DNA of 64,000 nucleotides from Amycolatopsis sp. NBC_01480 (GTDB lineage: Bacteria > Actinomycetota > Actinomycetes > Mycobacteriales > Pseudonocardiaceae). Each line of letters starts with the position of its first letter. Position 1 is the stretch's first letter. Location: assembly GCF_036227205.1 (NCBI RefSeq), contig NZ_CP109442.1, positions 620,001-684,000 on the forward strand, given 5' to 3'. Shown here in pieces: positions 8,471-16,502 of the stretch. The notes under the pieces are model-generated. The model saw nothing but the letters and a program-made list of their open reading frames with translations. It had not been told where the DNA came from and searched no databases. The position numbers and the translations under genes were made by a program.

Positions 8471-9295
8471 TCACCTCGTGGAAATGGCGGAAATGGCACT
8501 GTCGAAATGGCGCTGGGCCGCGGGGGCCAGCGCCGTGTACAGGTCGTGGAACAGCGTGATGGCCGCCGCGCGCCGCCCGGGCGCGGGGATCAGCTCGCCG
8601 GGCAGCTCCGGGTCGAGCGAAGGGAACACCCGGAACGTGTGCACCAGCCGGGTCCGCACGGAAAACGCCTCGGCATCGCTGAGCGTTTCCCGGGGGCAGC
8701 TCCCGAATTCGGTGACAAAGGCGTCGTACCGCGCGGAAAGCTCGTCCAGGTCCCAGGCGCGCCCGGCGAAGCGGCGTACGTCGAGCGCCGCCGACGGGGT
8801 GCCGAGCATCAGCCCGGCGTGCTCGGTCACGTCCAGCTCGGCCAGCAGGGCGAGCACCTCGGCCTCCCGGTCGTGCGGCGCGATCCAGGTGCCGTCCTGC
8901 ACCGGGCCGAAACCGAGGAACCGCAGCCGCCGCACGAGCCGTTCGCGCGCCGGGCGCCGGCTCTCCGGGATGCCCGGCCACAGCACGGTCCAGGTGCCGG
9001 CGGGCCGGTCGCCGCGGCCGAGGCCGAAGATCCGCCGGTCGCCGTCGGCGAGCAGCGCCACGGTGCGCGGGGTGAGCGAATAGTGCACCAGCCGCCCGTC
9101 ACGGTGCGGGGCGAGCAGGCCCCGGCGCACCAGCCGGGTCAGCGCGATCCGGGCGGCGCCGTCGGAGAAGCCCAGCTCGGTGAGCAGCGTGACGAGGCCG
9201 CCGGACCAGACGCGCCGGCTCTCGCGCGGCGACACGTAGCTGCCGAGCAGCGTGATCACCAGCTCCTGCGGGCCGGCGGCGTTCGGTTCGGGCAC
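8471..9295 (-). CDS. PaaX family transcriptional repressor
   Basis: A 274-residue PaaX-type regulator. It has an N-terminal winged helix (residues about 10-65, LVITLLGSYVSPRESRRVWS, then recognition region DGAARIALTRLVRRGLL), a central domain with GTWTVLWPGIPESRR, and a C-terminal conserved region. PaaX proteins classically repress phenylacetate genes and release DNA on binding an aryl-CoA. Here the gene is first in an operon with tryptophan dioxygenase and the kynureninase-like gene, so a tryptophan-derived signal is more likely (inference). Divergent from an SDR/enoyl-CoA hydratase pair; a candidate operator lies in the 79-bp gap. Confidence 0.88.
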   Translation of the reverse strand: MPEPNAAGPQELVITLLGSYVSPRESRRVWSGGLVTLLTELGFSDGAARIALTRLVRRGLLAPHRDGRLVHYSLTPRTVALLADGDRRIFGLGRGDRPAGTWTVLWPGIPESRRPARERLVRRLRFLGFGPVQDGTWIAPHDREAEVLALLAELDVTEHAGLMLGTPSAALDVRRFAGRAWDLDELSARYDAFVTEFGSCPRETLSDAEAFSVRTRLVHTFRVFPSLDPELPGELIPAPGRRAAAITLFHDLYTALAPAAQRHFDSAISAISTR

Positions 9296-9307
9296 GGGAC
9301 GACTCTA

Positions 9308-9331
9308 TACACCCCAGCCCGCTGCGGTGTA
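9308..9331. promoter_or_regulatory. Candidate PaaX operator in divergent gap
   Basis: Inverted repeat TACACC - 12 bp - GGTGTA between the PaaX start (9295) and the SDR start (9375). Position fits control of both transcripts. Only 6-bp arms, so chance occurrence is possible. Confidence 0.4.
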
Positions 9332-9374
9332 GCTTTCCGGGTGTGACCTGCTTCCCAGCGTGGAGAGGAGCCGG

Positions 9375-10067
9375 ATGACGAGGCTGGTGGTCGTCACGGG
9401 CGGAACCCGCGGCATCGGCGCCGCGATCGCCGCGCACTTCGCCGCGGCCGGCGACACCGTGCTCGCCCCCGGCCGCCGGGAGTGCGACGTGACCGACGAG
9501 GCGGCCGTGCGCGCGTACTTCGCCGGCGTCGGCCCGGTGGACGTCCTGGTGAACAACGCCGGCGTCTCGTCGAGCGCGCCCACCGCGAAGACCACTTTGG
9601 ACGACTGGCAGAGCCAGCTCTCGGTCAACGCCACCGGCGCCTTCCTGTGCACCCGCGAGGTCCTGCCGGGGATGCGGGAGCGCGACCGCGGCCGGATCGT
9701 CACGGTGGCGTCGACCGCGGGCCACGCCGGTTACCGCTACACCGCCGGGTACACGGCGTCGAAACACGCGGCGGTCGGGCTGATGCGCGCGGTTTCGGCG
9801 GAGGTCGCCGGCACCGGCGTGACGGCGAACGCGGTGTGCCCGGCGTTCGTGCGCACCGACATGACGGCGGACTCGATCGCCCGCATCCACGACCGCACCG
9901 GCCGGGACGAGGCGGCCGCCGAAGCCGCGCTCGCCGCGTCGTCCCCGCTCGGGCGCCTGCTCGAACCCCGGGAGGTCGCCTTCGCGGTGGCTTTCCTGGC
10001 CGCGGACGAAGCCGCCGCGATCAACGGACAGACCCTTGTACTCGACGGTGGAGGAATCCAGAAATGA
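9375..10067 (+). CDS. Short-chain dehydrogenase/reductase, FabG-like
   Basis: A 230-residue classical SDR. NAD(P) motif VTGGTRGIGAAIA sits near the N-terminus. NNAG, the catalytic YTASK pair and a C-terminal AAINGQTLVLDGGG follow, which is typical for 3-oxoacyl or beta-hydroxyacyl-CoA dehydrogenases. The ATG at 9375 follows a GAGAGGAG ribosome site; an upstream GTG at 9360 lacks one. Its stop overlaps the enoyl-CoA hydratase start (ATGA), so the two are coupled and likely catalyse successive steps on one CoA thioester. Divergent from the PaaX tryptophan operon. The substrate is unknown. Confidence 0.88.
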   Translation: MTRLVVVTGGTRGIGAAIAAHFAAAGDTVLAPGRRECDVTDEAAVRAYFAGVGPVDVLVNNAGVSSSAPTAKTTLDDWQSQLSVNATGAFLCTREVLPGMRERDRGRIVTVASTAGHAGYRYTAGYTASKHAAVGLMRAVSAEVAGTGVTANAVCPAFVRTDMTADSIARIHDRTGRDEAAAEAALAASSPLGRLLEPREVAFAVAFLAADEAAAINGQTLVLDGGGIQK

Positions 10068-10891
10068 GCCCGTTCCGCGCCACGCCCCCGCTCACGAAAT
10101 CGTGGGAGCACTTCGGTTTCACGGTGGACGACGGCGTCGCGACGCTGACCTTCGACCGGCCGGACAAGCTGAACGCGCTCACCTTCGACGTCTACGCGGA
10201 CCTGCGGGACCTGGTGCTGGAGCTGCCGCACCGCGGCGATGTGCGGGTGCTGGTGATCACCGGGCGCGGCCGCGGCTTCTGCTCGGGCGGCGACGTCGAG
10301 GAGATCATCGGCGAGCTGCAGAAGATGGAAACGGCCGAGCTGCTGGAGTTCACGCGGATGACCGGCGCCGTGGTGAAGGCGCTGCGCGAGACGCCGATCC
10401 CGGTGATCGCCGCGGTCAACGGCATCGCCGCGGGCGCGGGCTCGGTGATCGCGCTGGCCAGCGACTTCCGGCTGCTGGCGCGCTCGGCGAAGTTCGCCTT
10501 CCTGTTCACCAAGGTCGGGCTGGCCGGCGCGGACATGGGCGCGGCGTACCTGCTGCCGCGCCTGGTCGGCCTCGGCCGCGCCACGGAACTGCTGATGCTG
10601 GGCGACAAGCTCGAGGCCGCCCGCGCCGAAACGATCGGACTGGCCACCCAGGTCGTCGACGACGAGGAGCTGCCGGCCGCGGCGCAGGCACTCGCCCGGC
10701 GTCTGGCCGACGGGCCGGCGCTGGCCTACTCCACCACCAAGGTCCTGCTGACCCGCGAACTCGACACCGACCTCGGCGGCGCCATCGAGCTGGAGGCGAT
10801 CACCCAGGCGCTGCTCATGACGGCCAAGGACCACAAGGAGTTCTACGCCGCCTGGACCGCCGGCCGTAGTCCACAGTGGACGGGACGCTGA
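10064..10891 (+). CDS. Enoyl-CoA hydratase/isomerase family protein
   Basis: A 275-residue crotonase-fold protein acting on CoA thioesters. Substrate-binding segments are RPDKLNALTFDVYADL and the oxyanion-hole regions GFCSGGDVEEII and NGIAAGAGSVIALASD. The start overlaps the SDR stop as ATGA at 10064. The pair could hydrate/dehydrate and reduce/oxidise the same acyl chain or a dearomatised ring. Neighbouring PaaX and tryptophan genes make an anthranilate-CoA-type route possible, but no anthraniloyl-CoA monooxygenase is seen here, so this is conjecture. The catalytic Glu positions cannot be assigned with certainty by eye. Confidence 0.87.
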   Translation: MSPFRATPPLTKSWEHFGFTVDDGVATLTFDRPDKLNALTFDVYADLRDLVLELPHRGDVRVLVITGRGRGFCSGGDVEEIIGELQKMETAELLEFTRMTGAVVKALRETPIPVIAAVNGIAAGAGSVIALASDFRLLARSAKFAFLFTKVGLAGADMGAAYLLPRLVGLGRATELLMLGDKLEAARAETIGLATQVVDDEELPAAAQALARRLADGPALAYSTTKVLLTRELDTDLGGAIELEAITQALLMTAKDHKEFYAAWTAGRSPQWTGR

Positions 10892-10892
10892 G

Positions 10893-11549
10893 CTACCGGT
10901 AGCTCAGCAGCCCGGCGGCGTCGCCGTCGAAGTGCGAATGCTCGTTGAAGGTCAGCAGGTTCACCCCGCCGCGGCCCGAGGTCACCTTGGTGATGCCGCC
11001 GTTGACCGTGACGCGGTTGAGCTTCAGCAGGCCGGTCTCCGGTGTGCCCAGCAGCGCGCCGCAGACCGCGCCGATCACCCCGCCGGAGGTGAACACGACC
11101 GCGTGCTCCCCCTTGCCGAGTGACGCGACGACGTCGGCGAGCGCGTCCGTGCAGCGCGCGAGGAACGTCGGCCACGTCTCGGCGCACGGCCCGTCCGCGC
11201 CCGCCTCGACCCAGGCGCGCAACGCGGCGTCGAGCACGCTTTGGTACGCGCGGGAGTCTTCCTGGGCCGCGCCGCCGGCGTAGTGCCGGGCGATGTCGAC
11301 GTGGTCGTACTCGTTCCAGCGCGGGTCTTCGACCACGGAAACGCCCGCGCCGAGCGCCTTCAGCGCGGTGGCGGCGGTGTCCCGCTGCCGGGCGAGCGAG
11401 CCGGAACGGGCCTGGCTGAAGCTCACCCCGCGGCGCTTCAGCTCCGCACCGACCACAGTGGACTGTTCGAACCCGCGCTCGGACAACGCGTCGTAGTCCT
11501 CGGCACCGAACGAGGCCTGGCCGTGGCGGACGAGGTAGATGGCGCCCAT
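10893..11549 (-). CDS. Histidine phosphatase superfamily protein with altered second catalytic site
   Basis: A 218-residue phosphoglycerate-mutase-like protein. The phosphohistidine motif RHG is at residues 8-10 (LVRHGQASFG). The region that normally reads S-H-G-G, with the second catalytic His, reads FTSGGVIGAV here, so that His is replaced by Ser. The rest of the fold looks intact. Its ATG directly follows the stop of the phosphotransferase gene, and it is the last gene of the SDR - phosphotransferase - phosphatase operon. It may act on, or sense, the phosphorylated product of its neighbour. The substrate is unknown. Confidence 0.85.
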   Translation of the reverse strand: MGAIYLVRHGQASFGAEDYDALSERGFEQSTVVGAELKRRGVSFSQARSGSLARQRDTAATALKALGAGVSVVEDPRWNEYDHVDIARHYAGGAAQEDSRAYQSVLDAALRAWVEAGADGPCAETWPTFLARCTDALADVVASLGKGEHAVVFTSGGVIGAVCGALLGTPETGLLKLNRVTVNGGITKVTSGRGGVNLLTFNEHSHFDGDAAGLLSYR

Positions 11550-12620
11550 TCAGGCCCTTCCCTTCGTGATGACCTCGCGGCAGCGCCATTCGAGGTAGCT
11601 GACGAACGACCCGAAGTCCTTGAACGCCGGGTTGTGCGTGTCGCCGTCACAGTAACGGCGGTAGAGCTGCTGGATCACGACGGCGAGCCGGAACAGCCCG
11701 TACACCTCGTAGAACCGCCAGTCGCCGACCTCGATGCCGGCGGCTTCGGCGTAGTGGGCGACGAACTCTTCGCGGGTGTACATGCCGGGCAGGTGCGTGG
11801 GCTGGCGCCGGCTGGCCTTCATCACGTCGTCGTCATCGGCCTGGACCCAGTAGGACAGGGTGCTGCCCAGCTCCATCAGCGGGTCGCCGAGGGTGGCCAG
11901 CTCCCAGTCCAGGACGCCGGTGATCTGAAGGGTCTCCGGGCCGTCGAGGACCAGGTTGTCGAGGCGGTAGTCGTTGTGGACCAAGCAGATCCGGGTCTCG
12001 CCGGGCCGGTTCCCGTCCAGCCAGCCGATCACCTCGGCGAAGTCGCCGACGTCGTCCGTGCGGGCTTTCTCGAAGCGTCCGGTCCAGCCGCGGACTTGGC
12101 GCTCGACGTAGCCCGCGCCCTTGCCGAGGTCGGCCAGCCCGGCCGCGTCGACGTCCACCGAGTGCAGCTGAACGAGCCGGTCGACAACCCGGCCGGACAG
12201 CTCGCGCGCCTGCTGCGGCGTCAGGTCGAGGCCGGCGGGCAGGTCGCCGCGGAGGATCAGACCGCTCAGCCGCTCCATCACGTAGAAGTCGCCGCCCAGC
12301 GGGCCGTCTTCATCGGTGCCGAATGCGAGCATTTCCGGCACGTACGGGAACACCGGCCTCAGCGCGCGCTGCACGCGGTACTCGCGCCGCATGTCGTGCG
12401 CTGAAACGGCTTTGCGGCCCGCGGGCGGGCGTCGCAGGATCAGGTCGCGGCCCGGGTAGGCGAGCAGGTACGTCAGATTGGACGCGCCGCCGGGGAACTG
12501 CCGGACCGCCGGCGGGCGGTCGCCGAGCCCCGGCACCCGGCCGGACAGCCAGGCGTGCACGGCGGCAGCGTCGAAGCTGTCCTCGGCGCGGACGTCGACC
12601 GTCCCCTCGGTTGCGCTCAT
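11550..12620 (-). CDS. Phosphotransferase family protein (APH/ACAD10-like kinase)
   Basis: A 356-residue aminoglycoside-phosphotransferase-fold kinase. Nucleotide-loop GGASNLTYLL, catalytic HNDYRLDNLV (Brenner motif) and metal site DWELATLGDP are all present. The closest functional class is the ACAD10/11-type, whose kinase domain phosphorylates hydroxyacyl-CoA substrates during breakdown of 4-hydroxy acids. That would fit an operon with an SDR and a phosphatase and a nearby acyl-CoA synthetase, but it is inference. The start at 12620 (MSATEGT) overlaps the SDR stop as ATGA. Stop and the next ATG are directly adjacent. Confidence 0.85.
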   Translation of the reverse strand: MSATEGTVDVRAEDSFDAAAVHAWLSGRVPGLGDRPPAVRQFPGGASNLTYLLAYPGRDLILRRPPAGRKAVSAHDMRREYRVQRALRPVFPYVPEMLAFGTDEDGPLGGDFYVMERLSGLILRGDLPAGLDLTPQQARELSGRVVDRLVQLHSVDVDAAGLADLGKGAGYVERQVRGWTGRFEKARTDDVGDFAEVIGWLDGNRPGETRICLVHNDYRLDNLVLDGPETLQITGVLDWELATLGDPLMELGSTLSYWVQADDDDVMKASRRQPTHLPGMYTREEFVAHYAEAAGIEVGDWRFYEVYGLFRLAVVIQQLYRRYCDGDTHNPAFKDFGSFVSYLEWRCREVITKGRA

Positions 12621-13369
12621 GCGAACCTCCGCAGCAGGCTCTCCGGGGCCAGCCGCACGGCCAGGGACAGCGGGACCCACGGCCACGACGGCACGTACGC
12701 CAGCTTCGGCTCGGCCTCGACCGCTTTCGCCAGTGCGCGAGCGCCGGCCTCCGCGCGCGTGGCCAGCGGGCTGCCGCCGACCCGGCTGTACATTTCGGAC
12801 TCGATGTAGCCGGGCCGGATCTCGGTGACCGCGATGCCCTTGCGGCGCAGTTCCGCCCGCGTGCCCGCGACAAACGCCGAAATACCCGCCTTCGAAGCGG
12901 CGTACGCGGTGGAGTTCTTGGGCAGCCCGCGGATCGCCATGAACGAGGACAGCACCGCGAGGTGCCCGTCGCGCTGCTCGCGGAAGATCCCGGCGGCGGC
13001 CTCGATCTGGGCGGCCGCGGCGACGAAGTTGGTCTCCAGCGTCTGCCGGTTGGCGTCGAACCGGCCGGTGCCGACCGGCTGGCCCTTGCCGAGGCCCGCG
13101 TTGACGATCACGCGGTCGAGCGAGCCGAGATCGGCGCGAAACCGGTCGAACACGGTGAAAACGCGGTCGTGCTCGTTCACATCGAGGCTGCTGGTGACGA
13201 CGGTGATGCCCGGGTAGGCCGCCTTGAGTTCGGCGGCCAGCCGGTCCAGCCGGTCGGTGCGCCGCGCGCAGAGCGCGAGGTTGCGGCCGCGGGCCGCGAA
13301 CTGCCGGGCCATGCCCTCGCCGAGGCCCGAGCTGGCGCCGGTGATCAGGATGTTCTGCCGCAGGACCAT
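12617..13369 (-). CDS. SDR family oxidoreductase
   Basis: A 250-residue classical short-chain dehydrogenase. It shows ITGASSGLGEGMA, a VNAGLGKG variant of NNAG, YAASK catalytic pair and PGYIESEM. A hydrophobic C-terminus (VPSWPWVPLSLAVRLAPESL) suggests membrane association, as in mycobacterial SDRs acting on lipids. The ATG at 13369 (MVLRQNILITG) is used; a longer in-frame extension upstream has no family similarity. First gene of a three-gene operon with the APH-like kinase and phosphatase. Confidence 0.87.
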   Translation of the reverse strand: MVLRQNILITGASSGLGEGMARQFAARGRNLALCARRTDRLDRLAAELKAAYPGITVVTSSLDVNEHDRVFTVFDRFRADLGSLDRVIVNAGLGKGQPVGTGRFDANRQTLETNFVAAAAQIEAAAGIFREQRDGHLAVLSSFMAIRGLPKNSTAYAASKAGISAFVAGTRAELRRKGIAVTEIRPGYIESEMYSRVGGSPLATRAEAGARALAKAVEAEPKLAYVPSWPWVPLSLAVRLAPESLLRRFA

Positions 13370-13397
13370 GAACCGGATCCTACCGGCTGGTAACCAA

Positions 13398-13437
13398 ACC
13401 GGTGGCCCGGCGCTGGGGGCATCGCCGGGCCACCGGT
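13398..13437. promoter_or_regulatory. 15-bp-stem hairpin in the divergent gap
   Basis: ACCGGTGGCCCGGCG (13398-13412) pairs perfectly with 13423-13437 around a 10-nt loop. It lies 29 bp upstream of the SDR start, in the 331-bp gap that separates the SDR operon and the HTH gene. The role is unclear: it could be a terminator of an unseen transcript, an operator, or a repeat relic. I see no gene in 13370-13700. Confidence 0.5.
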
Positions 13438-13608
13438 ACCAGGTACGGCCATCGGCGGTGCACGGGGCGCGGACCGGCTGCCGGGGCCGAAGAAAACGCC
13501 GCGCCGGGGGCCCGGGCGCGACGGGTACGAAGGCCATACAAACTCGGCTGCGCAGGTCCGGGCAATGGTTCACAGTTGCCAGTACTAGGCCGTTCGCTCC
13601 AACGACTA

Positions 13609-13624
13609 CGCCCTGATCAGGGCG
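13609..13624. promoter_or_regulatory. 16-bp perfect palindrome upstream of HTH regulator
   Basis: CGCCCTGATCAGGGCG, a perfect palindrome without spacer, 76 bp before the start of the HTH gene. It is a candidate autoregulatory operator. The half-palindrome CCCTGATCAGG recurs at 14685-14695, at the far end of the same gene. Confidence 0.45.
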
Positions 13625-13700
13625 GACCCTGCTAACGTCTGCGTGTCGGCTTGGGCACTCCAGGTGAACGGACCAGCGGCGGGGACGGTCGGATCAGGAC

Positions 13701-14645
13701 ATGGCGGGTGGAGCTGCGAACGGCGCCGGACCGGGCGCGGCGCAGGAGCGGACCGCGTTCGCGGCCGCGCTGCGGGCCGCCATCGCCACCAGCGGGCTCT
13801 CCCTCGACCGGATCCAGGCCCGGCTGCGCGCCCGCGGCACGGCGGTGAGCGTCACCGCGCTGAGCTACTGGCAGTCCGGCAAGCGCCAGCCCGAACGGTC
13901 CGGTTCGCTGTCCGCGGTGCGGGTGCTGGAAGAGATCCTCGGCGTGCCCACCGGTTCGCTGCTCGGCCTGCTGCCGCCGCCCCGGCCGCGGGGCAGCGCG
14001 GCGCGGCGGGACCGCGCCGGCGAGGAGCCGCTCACCTTCACCCGCGAGACGCTGCAGCCGCTGCTCGACCGCGTCGGCGCGCCGAACGCGCTGGACCAGC
14101 AGAACCAGCTCAAGCTCGTCGGCCTGCACGACCTGTGCGAGATCGCCGAGGACGGCGGCCAGCGCTCGGTCACGGCGCGCGCGGTCTTCCAAGCCGGCGC
14201 GGACGGCCAGGACCGCTGGCTTTTGGTGTACACCCAAGGAGACTCCGCGACGGTGCCCGAGCTGCACGCGGTCCGCAACTGCCGCGTCGGCCGGGCCGAA
14301 GTGGACGACGCGCACGGCATCCTCGTCGCCGAGCTGCTTTTCGAACGCACGGTGGACCGCGGTGAGACGCATCTGATCGAGTACACGCTGACCAACTCGG
14401 GCCCGCCGTACCCGGAATGCCGGAACACGCACTATCGCGAGTTCCGGCGGCCGGTGCGCGAATACCTGCTGGAGGTCCGGTTCACGCCCGAGGCCGTGCC
14501 CGCGCGGTGCTGGCAGTACGCCCGCCCGAACGACGGAACGCCGTCCCGCCGCCGCCTCGAACTCGACGGCGGGCACGGCGTCCACGCGGTGGCACTGGAC
14601 TTCGGGCCGGGCCTCTACGGCATCGAATGGGAAGAGGACTCGTGA
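13701..14645 (+). CDS. XRE-like helix-turn-helix protein with C-terminal domain of unknown function
   Basis: A 314-residue protein. An N-terminal HTH at about residues 18-82 (TAFAAALRAAIATSGLSLDR, then TALSYWQSGKRQPER) resembles XRE/Cro-type DNA binding. A proline/arginine linker follows, then a roughly 200-residue domain rich in beta-strand-like sequence (RWLLVYTQGDSATVPELHAV, LIEYTLTNSGPPYPECRNTH) that I do not recognise. No transmembrane segment is seen. The stop codon lies inside a 46-bp palindromic repeat. Probably a transcription regulator with a sensory C-terminus. Target unknown. Confidence 0.75.
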   Translation: MAGGAANGAGPGAAQERTAFAAALRAAIATSGLSLDRIQARLRARGTAVSVTALSYWQSGKRQPERSGSLSAVRVLEEILGVPTGSLLGLLPPPRPRGSAARRDRAGEEPLTFTRETLQPLLDRVGAPNALDQQNQLKLVGLHDLCEIAEDGGQRSVTARAVFQAGADGQDRWLLVYTQGDSATVPELHAVRNCRVGRAEVDDAHGILVAELLFERTVDRGETHLIEYTLTNSGPPYPECRNTHYREFRRPVREYLLEVRFTPEAVPARCWQYARPNDGTPSRRRLELDGGHGVHAVALDFGPGLYGIEWEEDS

Positions 14646-14684
14646 GTGTTGCGGACGGTTCTAACCGTCATGAACACTCACGAG
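14639..14684. repeat. 46-bp palindromic repeat, copy 1
   Basis: Arms CTCGTGAGTGTT and AACACTCACGAG enclose an inner GACGGTT-CT-AACCGTC hairpin; the 3-nt steps between them (GCG/ATG) are mispaired. It overlaps the TGA of the HTH gene and ends 7 bp from the stop of the convergent acyl-CoA synthetase gene. Probably a bidirectional terminator (see copies at 23175 and 30835). Confidence 0.8.
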
Positions 14685-14690
14685 CCCTGA

Positions 14691-16337
14691 TCAGGAAAGC
14701 TTCGAGCGCAGGACCTTTCCGGTGGCGTTGCGCGGCAGCTCGTCCAGGAACTCGACGTCGCGCGGGACCTTGTAGCGGGCCAGGTTGGCCTTCACGTACT
14801 CGCGCACGCCCTCGACGTCCAGGGTCGAATTCTCGGCCCGCACGACAAAAGCCTTGAGGCGCTGGCCGAAGTCCGCGTCCTCGACGCCGATCACCGCCGC
14901 CTCCACCACGTCCTCGCGCTCGACGAGCAGGTTCTCCACCTCGATCGGGAACACGTTCTCGCCGCCGGAGACGATCATCTCGTCGTCGCGGCCGTCGATG
15001 AAGAGCAGGCCTTCTTCGTCGAAGTGGCCGACATCGCCGCTGGAGAGCAGGCCGTCGATGATCTCCTTGTGCCGCCCGTCGGTGTAGCCGCCGAAGCTGA
15101 GGCCGCTGCCGGCGAACACCCGCGCTGTCACGTGCGGCTCGGTGATCTTCTTGCCGGTCTCGTCGTACAGCGCGACGCGGCAGCCCACCGGCGCGCGGCC
15201 GACGGTGCCGGGCGCGCGCTGCCAGTCCTCCGGCGTCGCGACGGTGACGACCGCGACCTCCGTGGAGCCGTACAGGTTGTGCACCACGGGGCCGAACTCC
15301 TCGTTCGCGCGATTGCCGAGGTCCGGTGACAGCGCGGAGCCCGCGACGAAGATGATCCGCAGGCACGAGGTGTCGTACTTCGCGCGGGTCTCCGCGGGCA
15401 GGTCGACGATCCGCTGGAGCATCGTCGGCACCAGGACCAGCGCGGTGCAGCGGTGCTCGGCGATGCCCTTGAGCGCCTCCTCCGGGCTGAACTTCCGCCG
15501 CATCACCACGGTGCAGCCGAGCGCGAAGGACAGGATGAACTGAGAAAGCCCCGTGCCGTGGAACAGCGGCGCGCCCATGTACGTCGCTTCGCCGGCGCGC
15601 AGCGGGATGCGGTCCAGGAACTGGGCCGACGCCAGTGCCGAGGTGTGCGGCCGCGGCGCGCCCTTGGGCGTGCCGGTGGTGCCGCTGGTGAGCAGCACGA
15701 ACCCGCCGGGCTTGACCGGCGAGGGCACCGGCCGGTCGTCGGTGCTGGCGATGACCTCGTCGAGCACCGGGATGGCCCGGCCGGAGTGGTCCTGGACCTG
15801 GTCGACCCAGGCCAGATACCGGTCGACCGACGGCGAGATCGCGTCCAGCAGGCCGGTGAACTCCTGGTCGTAGACGAGCGCCGTGACGCCTTCGCGCTCG
15901 GCGACGTCGGCCAGCTGCGGCTTCGCGAACCCGGTGTTCATCAGCAGCAGGCGCGCGCCGAGCTTGCCGGACGCGGCCATGGTCAGCACCAGCCCGCGGT
16001 GGTCGCGGCACAGCGCGGCGATCACCGAGCCCGGGCCGAGGCCGCGCTCGGACCAGGCCCTGGCCAGCGCGTTCGACTGGTCGTCGAGCTGCTTGAAGGT
16101 GAGCGGGCCGAGCTCGTCGATGATCCCGACGGCCGTGGGGTCGCGGCGGGCGGCGATGTGGTTGGCCCCGGCGAACGGGCCGTACTTGCGGAGCGCGACC
16201 AGCGACCGCACCCCCTCGTCGAGGCGGGGGAACGGGACCAGGCCCGCGCGGCGCATCACGTCGACGCTGCGGACGGTCTCCGTCACCTTGTCCGTGACCA
16301 GGCTGGCGAGCTCGGACACACCGGCCGGGTATCTCAT
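14691..16337 (-). CDS. Acyl-CoA synthetase (FadD2/FadD12-like)
   Basis: A 548-residue AMP-forming ligase activating a carboxylic (probably fatty) acid to its CoA thioester. It shows the P-loop LLTSGTTGTPKGAPR, adenylate motif YGSTEVA, the A8 hinge GRDDEMIVSGGENVFPIEVE and the C-terminal catalytic lysine in PRNATGKVLRSKL. Overall it resembles mycobacterial FadD2/FadD12. The ATG at 16337 has a GGAGG site 8 nt upstream. Divergent from the DNA polymerase gene; a 7-bp-arm inverted repeat lies 67 bp upstream. Convergent with the HTH gene, separated by the 46-bp repeat. Confidence 0.9.
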   Translation of the reverse strand: MRYPAGVSELASLVTDKVTETVRSVDVMRRAGLVPFPRLDEGVRSLVALRKYGPFAGANHIAARRDPTAVGIIDELGPLTFKQLDDQSNALARAWSERGLGPGSVIAALCRDHRGLVLTMAASGKLGARLLLMNTGFAKPQLADVAEREGVTALVYDQEFTGLLDAISPSVDRYLAWVDQVQDHSGRAIPVLDEVIASTDDRPVPSPVKPGGFVLLTSGTTGTPKGAPRPHTSALASAQFLDRIPLRAGEATYMGAPLFHGTGLSQFILSFALGCTVVMRRKFSPEEALKGIAEHRCTALVLVPTMLQRIVDLPAETRAKYDTSCLRIIFVAGSALSPDLGNRANEEFGPVVHNLYGSTEVAVVTVATPEDWQRAPGTVGRAPVGCRVALYDETGKKITEPHVTARVFAGSGLSFGGYTDGRHKEIIDGLLSSGDVGHFDEEGLLFIDGRDDEMIVSGGENVFPIEVENLLVEREDVVEAAVIGVEDADFGQRLKAFVVRAENSTLDVEGVREYVKANLARYKVPRDVEFLDELPRNATGKVLRSKLS

Positions 16338-16403
16338 CCGGGCACCTCCGTTGCTGCGGCGGGAGAGAGAGCCACACCGCCGTCGGCGTACCGGCGGTAT
16401 GGG

Positions 16404-16421
16404 GGCTACTCGACAGTAGCC
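16404..16421. promoter_or_regulatory. Candidate repressor operator upstream of acyl-CoA synthetase
   Basis: GGCTACT - CGAC - AGTAGCC, a 7-bp-arm inverted repeat in the divergent gap between the acyl-CoA synthetase (start 16337) and the polymerase (start 16503). The shape suits a TetR/FadR-type repressor site. No cognate regulator is adjacent. Confidence 0.45.
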
Positions 16422-16502
16422 GAAGCCGGGCCGGCATGCACCAGGCAGCCGCGGCCGGGTTCGGCGCCCGGAATTGTCGGTGCCGTCGCGCACAATGCGG
16501 GG

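Noticed and set aside
15453..16502. 350-residue N-terminal extension of the DNA polymerase frame
   Set aside because: It lies antisense to the acyl-CoA synthetase, lacks similarity to polymerases, and a GTG at 16503 starts the family-like sequence.
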